Positions 16,525 through 25,246 of a DNA stretch of 64,000 bases are shown here, piece after piece. The stretch is from Actinomycetes bacterium (GTDB taxonomy: Bacteria > Actinomycetota > Actinomycetes > Actinomycetales > Actinomycetaceae), in contig JAFAAX010000155.1 in assembly GCA_023426345.1 (NCBI GenBank), forward strand, positions 1 through 64,000. Direction: 5' to 3'. Below the pieces are notes generated by a model. It worked only from the letters and a program-made list of their open reading frames with translations. It searched no databases and was not told the DNA's origin. The stretch's first letter is position 1. Each line of letters opens with the position of its first letter. The translations under genes were made by a program, and so were the position numbers.

Positions 16525-18018
16525 TCAGTCCTCCCGCTGGAACGACATCGTCGCGGCGTACGTCTGCTCGGACGGCCAACGCGAGGTGATCGCCTTGGCG
16601 CGCGTGTAGAACTTGACGCCCTCCGGACCGTGGATGTGGGTGTCTCCCAGCAGGGAGTCCTTCCAGCCTCCGAAGGAGTAGTACGCGACAGGCGTCGGGA
16701 TCGGCACGTTGACGCCGACCATGCCTGCCTCGACGTCGAGCTGGAAGCGGCGGGCCACTCCGCCGTCGTTCGTGAAGATCGCCGAGCCGTTGCCGAACGG
16801 GGACGAATTGACGATCGCAATGGCCTGGTCGTAGGTGTCAGCGTGGACGATGACCAGCACCGGACCGAAGATCTCCTCGGAATAGGCGGGAGCGTCCAGC
16901 GGAACGTCGTCGAGGATCGTCGGACCCAGGAAGTGCCCGTTCTCATAACCCGGGATCACCAGGGCGCGCCCGTCCAGGACGACCTTCGCGCCGCGCTGCT
17001 CCGCGTCGTCGATGAGTCCGGTGATCGTCGTCTTGGCCTTCGCGGAGATGACGGGACCCATCTCGACGCCCTCGCCCATCCCCTCACCGACCTTGATTGT
17101 CGAGGCGTGGGCCTTGACCTTCTCGGCCAGCTCCGGGCCGCAGCCGCCGACCGCGACGACGACGGGCAGCGCCATGCAGCGCTCACCAGCGGCGCCGAAG
17201 GCGGCGGCCGAGATGTGCTGGGCCGCGAAGTCGATGTCGGAGTCGGGCATGACGATCGCATGGTTGTTCGCCCCACCGAGCGCCTGGACCCTCTTGCCGT
17301 GGGAGACTCCTGTGTTCTGGACGATGTGAGCCACCGGCGTCGAACCGACGAACGAGATCGCGTGGATCCCGGGATGCTCGAGGATCCGGGTGACGTGGTT
17401 GCGGTTGCCGGACACGACATTGAAGACGCCGTCGGGCAGCCCGGCCTCCTTGTACAGCTCGGCAGTCAGCAGCGCCGCCGAGGGCGTCGGGGAGGCCGGC
17501 TTGAGGATGAAGGCATTCCCCGTGGCGATCGCCAGGGGATGCATCCACATCGGGACCATCGCCGGGAAGTTGAACGGGCAGATCCCGGCCACCACGCCCA
17601 CGGGCTGGCGGATCGTGTGGATATCGACGCCGCGGGAGATGTCGAAGGAGTTCTCCCCCTTGAGCGCCACGTTGATCGCCGTGGCGAAGTCCAGGGTCTC
17701 GCGGCCGCGCTGGATCTCACCGATCGCGTCGGAGTAGTTCTTGCCATGCTCGGCGACGATCATCTTCGCCATCTCGTCCTGGTGGTCCAGGACCAACTGA
17801 CGCATGCGGAACATGATCTCGGTGCGCTTCGACAGCGGGACCTTCGCCCACTTCTTCTGGGCCTCCGTGGCCACGGCGACCGCATGGTCCAGATCACCGG
17901 CGCTCGCCTGGAGAAGCTCCGCCTCATTCTCACCGGTCGCGGGGTTCTCCACTGCGAGGCGCCCCTCGGGAGCGCCCTCGTAGTACTCGCCGCCGATCCA
18001 CTGCTGGATGGTCCTCAT
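16525..18018 (-). CDS. iolA: Methylmalonate-semialdehyde dehydrogenase (CoA-acylating)
   Basis: 497 residues, MmsA/IolA type. The catalytic Cys is in GAAGERCMALP, and FNFPAMVPMWM is characteristic of the CoA-acylating subfamily. IolA converts malonate semialdehyde to acetyl-CoA, the last dedicated step of myo-inositol breakdown. ATG at 18018 follows AAGGAGTATC; the frame is open far upstream through iolD but only this start fits the family. It is the last gene of iolC-aldolase-iolB-iolD-iolA. A perfect TGTTCGAACA palindrome in the 140-bp gap before it suggests an additional regulated promoter. Confidence 0.95.
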   Translation of the reverse strand: MRTIQQWIGGEYYEGAPEGRLAVENPATGENEAELLQASAGDLDHAVAVATEAQKKWAKVPLSKRTEIMFRMRQLVLDHQDEMAKMIVAEHGKNYSDAIGEIQRGRETLDFATAINVALKGENSFDISRGVDIHTIRQPVGVVAGICPFNFPAMVPMWMHPLAIATGNAFILKPASPTPSAALLTAELYKEAGLPDGVFNVVSGNRNHVTRILEHPGIHAISFVGSTPVAHIVQNTGVSHGKRVQALGGANNHAIVMPDSDIDFAAQHISAAAFGAAGERCMALPVVVAVGGCGPELAEKVKAHASTIKVGEGMGEGVEMGPVISAKAKTTITGLIDDAEQRGAKVVLDGRALVIPGYENGHFLGPTILDDVPLDAPAYSEEIFGPVLVIVHADTYDQAIAIVNSSPFGNGSAIFTNDGGVARRFQLDVEAGMVGVNVPIPTPVAYYSFGGWKDSLLGDTHIHGPEGVKFYTRAKAITSRWPSEQTYAATMSFQRED

Positions 18019-18098
18019 TGCCGATACTCCTTTGTCTGAGAGGTGCGCTGGCTTCGGGCTGTCCGACTCCGATGAGACCATGTTAATCCCAGTTGCCC

Positions 18099-18114
18099 TA
18101 TTTGTTCGAACATA
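18099..18114 (-). promoter_or_regulatory. Operator upstream of iolA
   Basis: TATTTGTTCGAACATA contains a perfect 10-bp palindrome (TGTTCGAACA, 18102-18111). It lies about 80 bp upstream of iolA in the iolD-iolA gap and resembles the other TTTGT sites near the iol genes. Probably bound by the GntR-type regulator. Confidence 0.55.
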
Positions 18115-18158
18115 CTGGGGATGTGGCAGACCCCATACGACGCCCGCGAGGGGAATGA

Positions 18159-20066
18159 CTATCTCACGTAGTGCCGCTGGTGCGTGCGCTCGACCTCGTA
18201 CTGCTCGCGCGCGCGCTGCGTCGACTCCAGGCGCGACACCTCGGCCACCGGCACGTCCCACCACGACGAGGACGGCGGGTTCGGCCCGTACAGGTCGGTC
18301 TCGATGTGGATCATCGTCGCCCGGTCGGAGGCGTGTGCCGTCGCGTACGCCTCCTTGAACTCCTCGATCGTGTGGACCTCGAGGACGTCGATGCCCCACG
18401 ATCGTGCGTTCGCCGCGATGTCGACGTCCAGGTGCGGCCCCTCGACGTTGTGAGCCGCCCCCGCGCCCCCGGCCCGGTACCGCGTCCCGAAGCGCTGCGA
18501 GCCGTGCGACTCCGACAGCGCCCCGATGGAGGCGAATCCGTAGTTCTGCAGGAGGACGTAGATGACCTTGATCCCCTCCTGCGTGACCGTCGCCAGCTCC
18601 TGGGGCAGCATCTGGTAGGTGCCGTCCCCGACGATCGCCACGACCTCCGACTCCGGTCGGGCGAGCTTCACGCCCATCGCCGCCGGGATCTCGTAGCCCA
18701 TGCAGGAAAACGCGTACTCGACGTGGTACTGGACGGGCGTGCGCGCCTGCCACAGCGCTTGGAGATCCCCCGGCATGGAACCGGCGGCGTTGATGACGAC
18801 GTCGTCGTCCCCCAGCAGCTCGTTGAGGGCCCCGAAGACGTCCGTCTGGGCCGGGAGCGGCCCGTGCCCCGTGTGCGTGCAGGCCTCGACACGCCTCTCC
18901 CAGGCCGCCTTCTCCGCGGCGACCTCGTCGGCGTACGCCGACGTGACGGCATACCCGTCCAGTGCGGCGGTGAGCGCCCGCAGCGCCTCCCGCGCGTCCC
19001 CGACCACCATCTCGCCGGACTCCTTCGCGGCGTCGAAGGGCGCGATATTGAGGTTGACGAAGCGCACGTCGGGGTTCTTGAACTGCGAGGCCGACGCCGT
19101 CGTGAAGTCCGAGTACCGCGTCCCGATCCCGATGACCAGGTCCGCCGCATCCGCCAGGTGGTTCGCCGAATCGCCGCCGGTCGCACCGACCCCGCCCACG
19201 GACTGCGCGTGGTCGAAGTTGATCGCGCCCTTGCCTGCCTGCGTGTCGGCGACGGGGATGCCCGTGGCTGCGGCGAAGGCCCGCAGCTCCTCGGAGGCCT
19301 CGGAGTAGATGACGCCACCGCCGGCGACGACCAGCGGCCGCTGCGCAGCCCGGATCAGCGCCGCCGCCCGTGTGATCGACGCCGGATCGGCCGGCGTCCG
19401 CCGCACATGCCACACCCGCTTGCGGAAGAAGTCCACCGGATAGTCGTAGGCCTCCGCCTGGACGTCCTCGGGCATCGCGATGACGACGGCACCCGTGGCG
19501 GCGGGATCCGTGAGCGTCCGGCACGCCTGGATCAATGACGGGATGAGCTGTTCCGGCCGGTTGATGCGGTCGAAGAACGCCGACACGGGCCGGAAGCAGT
19601 CGTTGACCGAGGTGTCCAGCGTCTGGGGGTTCTCCACCTGCTGGAGGACGGGGTCGGGGATCCGGTTCGCGAACTGGTCGGAGGGGAACAGCAGGACGGG
19701 CAGCCGGTTCGTCGTCGCCAACGCCGCGCCGGTCACCATGTTCAGCGCCCCCGGGCCGATGGAGGACGTGCACATCAGCGCGCTCATCCGGTTCGTCGTC
19801 TTCGCGAACGCCGAGGCCGCGTGGACCTGGCCCTGCTCGTTGCGCGGCATGATGTAGGGCATCGAGCCGCCGTCGGGCCCGGGATCGACCTCGTTCTGGA
19901 GGAGGGCCTGGCCGATCCCCGCCACGTTGCCATGGCCGAAGATGCCGAACGCGCCCGCGATGAGGCGGTGCTCGACGCCGTCGCGCTCGCTGAACTGGTT
20001 GACCAGGAAACGGATCGTGGCCTGCGCCACGGTCAGTCGAACGGTGGGGACCGGTGTGGGGGTCAT
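18159..20066 (-). CDS. iolD: 3D-(3,5/4)-trihydroxycyclohexane-1,2-dione hydrolase
   Basis: 635 residues, a thiamine-diphosphate enzyme that opens the inositol ring to 5-deoxyglucuronate. Features include the N-terminal GIFGHGNVAGIGQAL, the central NAD/FAD-like fold and the ThDP motif GDGTYQMLPQEL followed by LLQNYGFASIG. ATG at 20066 follows AAGGAG. It lies between iolB and iolA on the same strand. Length and all core motifs look normal. Confidence 0.96.
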   Translation of the reverse strand: MTPTPVPTVRLTVAQATIRFLVNQFSERDGVEHRLIAGAFGIFGHGNVAGIGQALLQNEVDPGPDGGSMPYIMPRNEQGQVHAASAFAKTTNRMSALMCTSSIGPGALNMVTGAALATTNRLPVLLFPSDQFANRIPDPVLQQVENPQTLDTSVNDCFRPVSAFFDRINRPEQLIPSLIQACRTLTDPAATGAVVIAMPEDVQAEAYDYPVDFFRKRVWHVRRTPADPASITRAAALIRAAQRPLVVAGGGVIYSEASEELRAFAAATGIPVADTQAGKGAINFDHAQSVGGVGATGGDSANHLADAADLVIGIGTRYSDFTTASASQFKNPDVRFVNLNIAPFDAAKESGEMVVGDAREALRALTAALDGYAVTSAYADEVAAEKAAWERRVEACTHTGHGPLPAQTDVFGALNELLGDDDVVINAAGSMPGDLQALWQARTPVQYHVEYAFSCMGYEIPAAMGVKLARPESEVVAIVGDGTYQMLPQELATVTQEGIKVIYVLLQNYGFASIGALSESHGSQRFGTRYRAGGAGAAHNVEGPHLDVDIAANARSWGIDVLEVHTIEEFKEAYATAHASDRATMIHIETDLYGPNPPSSSWWDVPVAEVSRLESTQRAREQYEVERTHQRHYVR

Positions 20067-20143
20067 GGGTGCTCCTTGGGGAAAGGTCCGGATTGGCGAG
20101 GGCGACGCCGCCCTGGCGGGTGGGCCGGGCGCGTCGGGGGGTG

Positions 20144-21109
20144 TCAGTTCATGGGGGTCATGGGCAGGCGCGGATCGACCTGCTGGGACTCCCAGGATCG
20201 GCGGATCCACGTGTGGGCCGGATCGTCCGTCATCAGCCACACCGAGTCCTCGGCGGGGCCGGCCATGACGTTGAGGTAGTAGAGGTCGTACCCCGGGGCC
20301 GCGACCGAGGGCCCGTGGTACCCCGCGGGCATGACGACGACGTCGCCGTCGCGGACCTCCGTGCACACGTCGATGTCATGGCCGGGCGAGGGGTAGATCC
20401 GCTGGAGGGCGAATCCCTCCGCCCCCTCGGGTGTCCCGTCGTCGCCGCGGCGGACCTGGTAGTAGTAGATCTCCTCCAGTTCGCGCTCCACGGCGGAGTG
20501 GACATCGTGCTTGTGGGGCGGATAGGAACTCCAGTTGCCGCCGGGGGTGAGGACCTCGGTGACCAGCAGGTGCGAGGTCTGCACGCGGTTCGCCATCGCG
20601 TAGTCGTTGACCTGGCGCGAGGACGGTCCGGCGCCGCGGAACGCGGACATCACCTCACGACGCGGACAGTGCTGGACGGGCAGGTCCTTCGTGGCCTTCG
20701 CACCGGGCAGTGCCAGGCGGGCCGTCGAGGTCGCACCCTCCAGGGCCGTCACGCGCACGTCCGTGCGGCGCGGGATGTACAGGTAGTCCGTGATGTCCGT
20801 GAAGACGCTCATCCGCCCGGCCAGCTCGACGGTGTCCGTGCGGACGGCCAGACCGTCGGCGCCCGCAGGGCCGCCCTCGTCAATGGTGTCCTTCCCGGGA
20901 CCGGAGAGGATCCGGACGACGCACCCCCCGTGGAGGGGGAGGACGAGAAACTCGGCGTCGCCGCCGGGGAGGTCCACGGACCGGCCCGGTTCCAGGTCGA
21001 CGACGCGCAGGGAGGACCACTCCCAGCCGGCGCGCTCGGGGCTGAGGTCCAGCTCGTAGGCGCCGTGCGCCGTGGCTCCGGACCGGATGATCGTGTTCGA
21101 CTCGTTCAC
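20144..21109 (-). CDS. iolB: 5-deoxy-glucuronate isomerase
   Basis: 321 residues, a bicupin isomerase converting 5-deoxyglucuronate to 2-deoxy-5-ketogluconate. The metal-binding region is YPPHKHDVHSAV, followed by EEIYYYQV. It is longer than the usual roughly 270-residue IolB. One extra loop (TIDEGGPAGADG, near residue 75) is encoded by the ATCGACGAGGGCG element (20861-20884), a repeat apparently accommodated in a surface loop. The start overlaps the aldolase stop by 4 bp. Confidence 0.95.
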   Translation of the reverse strand: MNESNTIIRSGATAHGAYELDLSPERAGWEWSSLRVVDLEPGRSVDLPGGDAEFLVLPLHGGCVVRILSGPGKDTIDEGGPAGADGLAVRTDTVELAGRMSVFTDITDYLYIPRRTDVRVTALEGATSTARLALPGAKATKDLPVQHCPRREVMSAFRGAGPSSRQVNDYAMANRVQTSHLLVTEVLTPGGNWSSYPPHKHDVHSAVERELEEIYYYQVRRGDDGTPEGAEGFALQRIYPSPGHDIDVCTEVRDGDVVVMPAGYHGPSVAAPGYDLYYLNVMAGPAEDSVWLMTDDPAHTWIRRSWESQQVDPRLPMTPMN

Positions 21110-21969
21110 AGCAGCTCCACCAGGTGATCGACGGCCGCCTCGACATCGTCATCGGGCGGATACAGCAGAGACCGGCCGATGACCAGGCCTCTGACGTTGG
21201 GCAGGGACAGGGCATGCGACCACTGGCCGCGGGTGGCCTCCGGGTCGTCGGAGACCTCGCCGCCCAGGATGAGGCAGGGCAGCGTGGTCGACTCAGCGAC
21301 ACGATCCATGTCGTCGACGCAGGGCACTTTCAGCCACGTGAAGGCCGAGGTGCGGCCGAGTCCGGAGGCGATCGCCATCGAGCGGATGACGGCATCCGTG
21401 CTCAGCTCATTGACCGCTCGGCCGTCGCGCCACTCGGAGACGAAGGGCTCGACCATCGCGGTGAGGCCGCGTTCCGCCAGCTGGTCGATCGCGAGCCCGC
21501 ACGCCTCCAGCGTCGCCGCCGTCCTCGGATCCTCGTAGTTGATCCGGGTGAGCATCTTGCCGCCGTCGAGGCCGGACTCCGACACGCCCCGGGCGTCGTA
21601 CCCGGCGAAGCGGTCATCCATCTCGAAGGACGCTCCCCGCAATCCGACCCTGTTCATGGAGCCCCAGACGAGCTTGCCGTCCAGGGCCCCGAGCAGCGCC
21701 AGATCCTCAATGAGGTCCGCCGTTCCCAAGAAGCCGTTGACGCCAGGGCGCGACAGAGCAGCGACGCAGCGCTGGAGCAGTTCCTCGCGCGAGGCCATCG
21801 CCATGGGCTCAGGGCCCGCGCCCAGGGCGCCCCGGGCGGGGTGGTCACAGGCGACCACCATGAGACGGCCGGCGGACGCCAGATCGCCGCGGGGACGATC
21901 GGCCAGCGTTCGCGCGATGCGGCCGGGATCCGTCGCGCGGATCTCGGAGATGGTCCGGATGTAGGACAT
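21106..21969 (-). CDS. Cgl0158-family (beta/alpha)8 aldolase in the iol operon
   Basis: 287 residues. The motifs LMVVACDHPARG, TWLKVPCV (Schiff-base Lys candidate) and CLILGGEVSDDP fit the deoxyribose-phosphate-aldolase-like barrel found in corynebacterial iol clusters. In this position it most likely cleaves 2-deoxy-5-keto-gluconate 6-phosphate to dihydroxyacetone phosphate and malonate semialdehyde, the IolJ step. That role is inference from context. It is 5 bp downstream of iolC and overlaps iolB. Confidence 0.85.
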   Translation of the reverse strand: MSYIRTISEIRATDPGRIARTLADRPRGDLASAGRLMVVACDHPARGALGAGPEPMAMASREELLQRCVAALSRPGVNGFLGTADLIEDLALLGALDGKLVWGSMNRVGLRGASFEMDDRFAGYDARGVSESGLDGGKMLTRINYEDPRTAATLEACGLAIDQLAERGLTAMVEPFVSEWRDGRAVNELSTDAVIRSMAIASGLGRTSAFTWLKVPCVDDMDRVAESTTLPCLILGGEVSDDPEATRGQWSHALSLPNVRGLVIGRSLLYPPDDDVEAAVDHLVELL

Positions 21970-21974
21970 GGGGC

Positions 21975-22988
21975 TCAGCGCTCCTCGACCTGGGGAACCG
22001 CCTCGGGATGCTTGCCGATGAGGTGCTCGACCTCGAACTCGGTGGGCATGGCGGTCGAGCACTCGAGGCGACCGGCAACGATGGCCCCCGCCGTGGAGGC
22101 GTACTGGACAGCGCGCGGCAGGTCCCATCCCTGGAGGAGGGCATGGCAGAACGAGCCGCCGAAGGCGTCCCCGGCCCCCAGCCCGTTGCACACCTCGACA
22201 GGAGTGACGGGCACGACGATGCGCTGGTCCCGGGTCTTGGCCAGTGTTCCCAGAGGCCCCTGCTTGACCACGGCGATCTCCACACCGCGGTCCAGCAGAG
22301 CGTCGGCCGCCCGGTCGGGCTCGGTCTCCCCCACGGCGATACGGCACTCGTCCTTGTTTCCGATCGCGACGTCGACCTTCGTAAGGATGCGCTCGACCTC
22401 CGCGTGGGCTGTGGCTTCGTCCTCCCAGAACGTGGCCCGATAGTCGAGGTCGGCGATGGTCCACCGCGGCGCGTCGCCTGCGACCGCCGCGGAGGCGGCC
22501 GCTCGGAGATCCAGCGCGGCGTGGTGCGCGGTGCGCGACGGCTCGACGGACAGACCGGTGACGGACAGCCAGAACACCCGGGCGTCCCGGACGGCGTCCG
22601 CAGGGATGTCCTGGGGGCGCAGCTCGAGATCGGGGGCGGACGGCTCGCGGTAGAAGTAGAGCGGGAAGTCATCGGGGGGGAAGATCTCACAGAACGTCAC
22701 CGGCGTGTTGAAGTTCTCGTTGACGACGACGTACTGGTCGGACACCCCGAGCCGGCGCATCTCCCGGCGGACGAAGCGCCCGAAGGGATCGTCCCCGACA
22801 CCCGTGATGACCGCGCAACGCTCGCGCATCCGCGACGCGGCGACGGCCACATTGGTCGGCGACCCTCCGAGGAACTTACCGAAGCTGGTCACGTCCTCCA
22901 GCCCGACCCCGGTCTGGAGCGGGTAGATGTCCACCCCGCTGCGGCCGATCGTCAACAGATCGAGCCGCGGCGCCTTCCGCACGGGCAT
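21975..22988 (-). CDS. iolC: 5-dehydro-2-deoxygluconokinase
   Basis: 337-residue PfkB-family kinase. LTIGRSGVDIYP begins the fold, and the ATP/substrate motif is CNGLGAGDAFGGSF with the catalytic Asp. IolC phosphorylates 2-deoxy-5-ketogluconate. ATG at 22988 follows GGTGGAGGGGAG. It is the first gene of the iol operon and is divergent from the GntR gene across a 151-bp region holding candidate operators. Confidence 0.94.
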   Translation of the reverse strand: MPVRKAPRLDLLTIGRSGVDIYPLQTGVGLEDVTSFGKFLGGSPTNVAVAASRMRERCAVITGVGDDPFGRFVRREMRRLGVSDQYVVVNENFNTPVTFCEIFPPDDFPLYFYREPSAPDLELRPQDIPADAVRDARVFWLSVTGLSVEPSRTAHHAALDLRAAASAAVAGDAPRWTIADLDYRATFWEDEATAHAEVERILTKVDVAIGNKDECRIAVGETEPDRAADALLDRGVEIAVVKQGPLGTLAKTRDQRIVVPVTPVEVCNGLGAGDAFGGSFCHALLQGWDLPRAVQYASTAGAIVAGRLECSTAMPTEFEVEHLIGKHPEAVPQVEER

Positions 22989-23060
22989 CCCTGGCTCCCC
23001 TCCACCTCGACGGGTCCTCCTGCCTCCAGTGTGCCGCGTCGCGCGACCACTCGTCAACTC

Positions 23061-23107
23061 TTTGTGCTGACAATCAGGTGCACCATATGGCCTGACCTAT
23101 GATTGTC
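23061..23107. promoter_or_regulatory. Divergent iolC/GntR control region
   Basis: It contains TTTGTGCTGACAATC (23061-23075), similar to the other TTTGT sites. GACAAT and ATTGTC arms (about 23069-23074 and 23102-23107) surround it, and TATGAT (23098-23103) is a possible -10 box for the regulator gene. Its position suits repression of both directions. Confidence 0.5.
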
Positions 23108-23139
23108 TCCATCATTGCTCTCTGGCAGCGAGGATCTCC

Positions 23140-23904
23140 ATGACCGACACCGACTCCGCCCTGGACCAGCCGTACACCCTGGACCTGGACCTGGACCGGG
23201 ACGCGTCACTCCCGCTCTACCAGCAGATCGCGACGCCGTTGGAGGACCTCATCCTCGCCGGACGGCTCCAGCCGGGCCAACTCATCGAGGACGAGGTCTC
23301 ACTGGCCCAACGCCTCAACGTCTCACGCCCCACCGCCCGGCGCGCCCTGCAGGATCTGGTCGCCCGCGGACTGCTCACCCGACGTCGGGGCGTCGGCACC
23401 CGGGTCACGCCGTCCCACGTCCGTCGCCCCCTCGCGCTGACCTCCCTCAACGACGACCTCGTCAAAGCGGGCTTCTCCCCCCGCACGGAGGTCCTCAGCT
23501 ACGAGGTCAAGCTCGCCCAGGAGGAGGAGGCCGACCTGCTCGGCTGTGAGATCGGCGAGGAGGTCGTCCGCATCGAGCGGCGCCGGTGGATCGATGACCG
23601 CCGCCTGGCTGTCCTGACGAACCTCCTGCCCGCCGCCACCGCCCCATCGCTCACCCGGCTGTCCACCCAGGGACTCTACGAGTGCCTCGAGGAGGACGGC
23701 GTCCACCCGACCGCCGCCCACCAGGTCATCGGCGCCTGCATCGCCAATCAGTCGCAGGCCGACCAGCTCGGCATCCAGGCCGGGGAGGCCCTGCTCACCA
23801 TGCAGCGCACGGCCTACGACCACTCGGGCGCCGTCGTCGAGTATGGGACGCACTTCTACAACGCCTCCCTCTACTCCTTCCAGCTCAACCTCGCCAGCGA
23901 ATGA
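23140..23904 (+). CDS. GntR family regulator, HutC type with UTRA domain (iol regulator)
   Basis: 254 residues. The winged helix (SLPLYQQIATPLEDLILAG, then LNVSRPTARRALQDLVARG) is followed by a UTRA effector domain. By its divergent position next to iolC it is the likely repressor of the inositol genes, responding to inositol or a pathway intermediate (inference; the corynebacterial IolR is also GntR type). ATG at 23140 has a modest ribosome site (GAGGATC). Confidence 0.9.
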   Translation: MTDTDSALDQPYTLDLDLDRDASLPLYQQIATPLEDLILAGRLQPGQLIEDEVSLAQRLNVSRPTARRALQDLVARGLLTRRRGVGTRVTPSHVRRPLALTSLNDDLVKAGFSPRTEVLSYEVKLAQEEEADLLGCEIGEEVVRIERRRWIDDRRLAVLTNLLPAATAPSLTRLSTQGLYECLEEDGVHPTAAHQVIGACIANQSQADQLGIQAGEALLTMQRTAYDHSGAVVEYGTHFYNASLYSFQLNLASE

Positions 23905-23908
23905 CCCC

Positions 23909-23955
23909 ATTTGTCCACACAAATACTTGACATGAGACCGTATTTGTCCTTGACT
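23909..23955 (+). promoter_or_regulatory. Promoter and operators upstream of the transaldolase gene
   Basis: The palindrome ATTTGTCCACACAAAT (23909-23924) directly precedes a -35 box TTGACA (23927-23932). A second ATTTGTCC half-site (23942-23949) fills the spacer. This is an obvious repressor arrangement and shares the TTTGT motif of the iol sites. Confidence 0.6.
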
Positions 23956-24020
23956 GGAGGGGATCCCGTTCAGGTGCGCCGACGACGGCCGTCGGCGACC
24001 AGACATTCCAGGAGGAATCC

Positions 24021-25106
24021 GTGAGCAGCCCGTCCATCGCCCCGACTCCGGGGCCCCTTCTCACTGCGACCCAGAGCTTCCCCACCGTCTTGTGGAACGA
24101 CTCCTCGGACCTCGACGAACTCCGCCAGTCCATCGGCTTCGGCGGTGTGGGAGCGACCTGCAACCCCGTCATCGCCTACACGACGATCTCCAAGCATCCG
24201 GAGATCTGGATCGAGCGCATCCGTGCGATCGCCGACGCCCATCCGACCTGGGGCGAATCCGAGATCGGATGGCAGGCCGTCAAGGACATGTCCGTCGAGG
24301 CCGCGAAGCTCCTCGAGCCCGCCTTCGAGAAGCACCAGGGCCGCAACGGGCGCCTGTCGGTCCAGACCGATCCGCGCTTCTACCGCAATGCGCAGAAGTT
24401 CGCCGGCCAGGCCGTGGAGTTCTCGGAGATGGCGCCGAACATCGTCGTGAAGATCCCCGCCACCCAGGTCGGGATCGAGGCCATCGAGGACGCCACCTAC
24501 CGCGGCGTCTCCGTCAACGTCACCGTGTCGTTCTCCGTCCCCCAGGCCGTCCGCGCCGCCGAGGCCATCGAACGCGGGCTGGCCCGACGCGATGCCGAGG
24601 GGCTGGACACCGTCCACATGGGCCCGGTCGTCACGATCATGGTCGGCCGCCTCGACGACTGGCTGAAGTCCGTCGTCGCCCGCGACGGGATCTACCTCGA
24701 TCCCTCGGCCCTGGAGTGGGCCGGCATCGCCACCTTCAAGAAGGCCTACGGCATCTTCCAGGAACGCGGCTTCCGCCCCCGCCTGCTGTCCGCCGCGTTC
24801 CGCAACGTCCTGCAGTGGTCGGAGTTCCAAGGCGGTGACGTCGTCGTCTCCCCGCCATTCAAGTGGCAGAAGATCATCAACGACTCGGGCTACGAGCCGG
24901 TGGCGCGCATGGACGCGCCGGTCGACCCCCACTACATCGAGGAGCTGCGCCGCATCCCCGACTTCTCCCGCGCCTACGACGAGGACGGGATGACGGTCGA
25001 GGAGTTCGCCGCCTTCGGCCCCACAGCCAAGACCCTGCGTCAGTTCCTCCAGGCCGATGCGGATCTGGACCAGCTGGTCCGCGACATCCTGGTCCCCGCG
25101 CCGTGA
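24021..25106 (+). CDS. Transaldolase family protein
   Basis: 361 residues. The segments GVGATCNPVIAYTTI, NIVVKIPAT (Schiff-base Lys) and the later SAAFRN match the transaldolase/fructose-6-phosphate-aldolase fold. It is longer than the short TalC type and lies outside the usual pentose-phosphate context, so it may act on a sugar phosphate from polyol breakdown. GTG at 24021 follows AGGAGGAATCC. A repressor palindrome in its promoter links it to the iol regulon. Confidence 0.88.
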   Translation: MSSPSIAPTPGPLLTATQSFPTVLWNDSSDLDELRQSIGFGGVGATCNPVIAYTTISKHPEIWIERIRAIADAHPTWGESEIGWQAVKDMSVEAAKLLEPAFEKHQGRNGRLSVQTDPRFYRNAQKFAGQAVEFSEMAPNIVVKIPATQVGIEAIEDATYRGVSVNVTVSFSVPQAVRAAEAIERGLARRDAEGLDTVHMGPVVTIMVGRLDDWLKSVVARDGIYLDPSALEWAGIATFKKAYGIFQERGFRPRLLSAAFRNVLQWSEFQGGDVVVSPPFKWQKIINDSGYEPVARMDAPVDPHYIEELRRIPDFSRAYDEDGMTVEEFAAFGPTAKTLRQFLQADADLDQLVRDILVPAP

Positions 25107-25115
25107 TCCGGCGGG

Positions 25116-25160
25116 CAATGGGGTGTGACTGGCGCGTCACGCGCCGACCGCACCCCATTG
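25116..25160 (+). terminator. 45-nt hairpin after the transaldolase gene
   Basis: CAATGGGGTGTG at 25116 pairs with CGCACCCCATTG at 25149, and an inner GGCGCG/CGCGCC stem closes on a TCA loop. About 19 of 21 positions pair. It begins 9 bp after the stop codon, so a terminator is likely, although it is longer than usual. Confidence 0.7.
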
Positions 25161-25246
25161 TCGTCGACATCACCGCCGCATATCTGGACCGAACACGGCC
25201 CGCAAGGCTGACTCCGGCCAGATGACCATACGAACGAAGGAGTCTC

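Noticed and set aside
16525..19773. Fusion of IolA with upstream sequence
   Set aside because: The long open frame upstream of 18018 is an alternative frame of iolD. IolA has its own ribosome site and family-type N-terminus at 18018.
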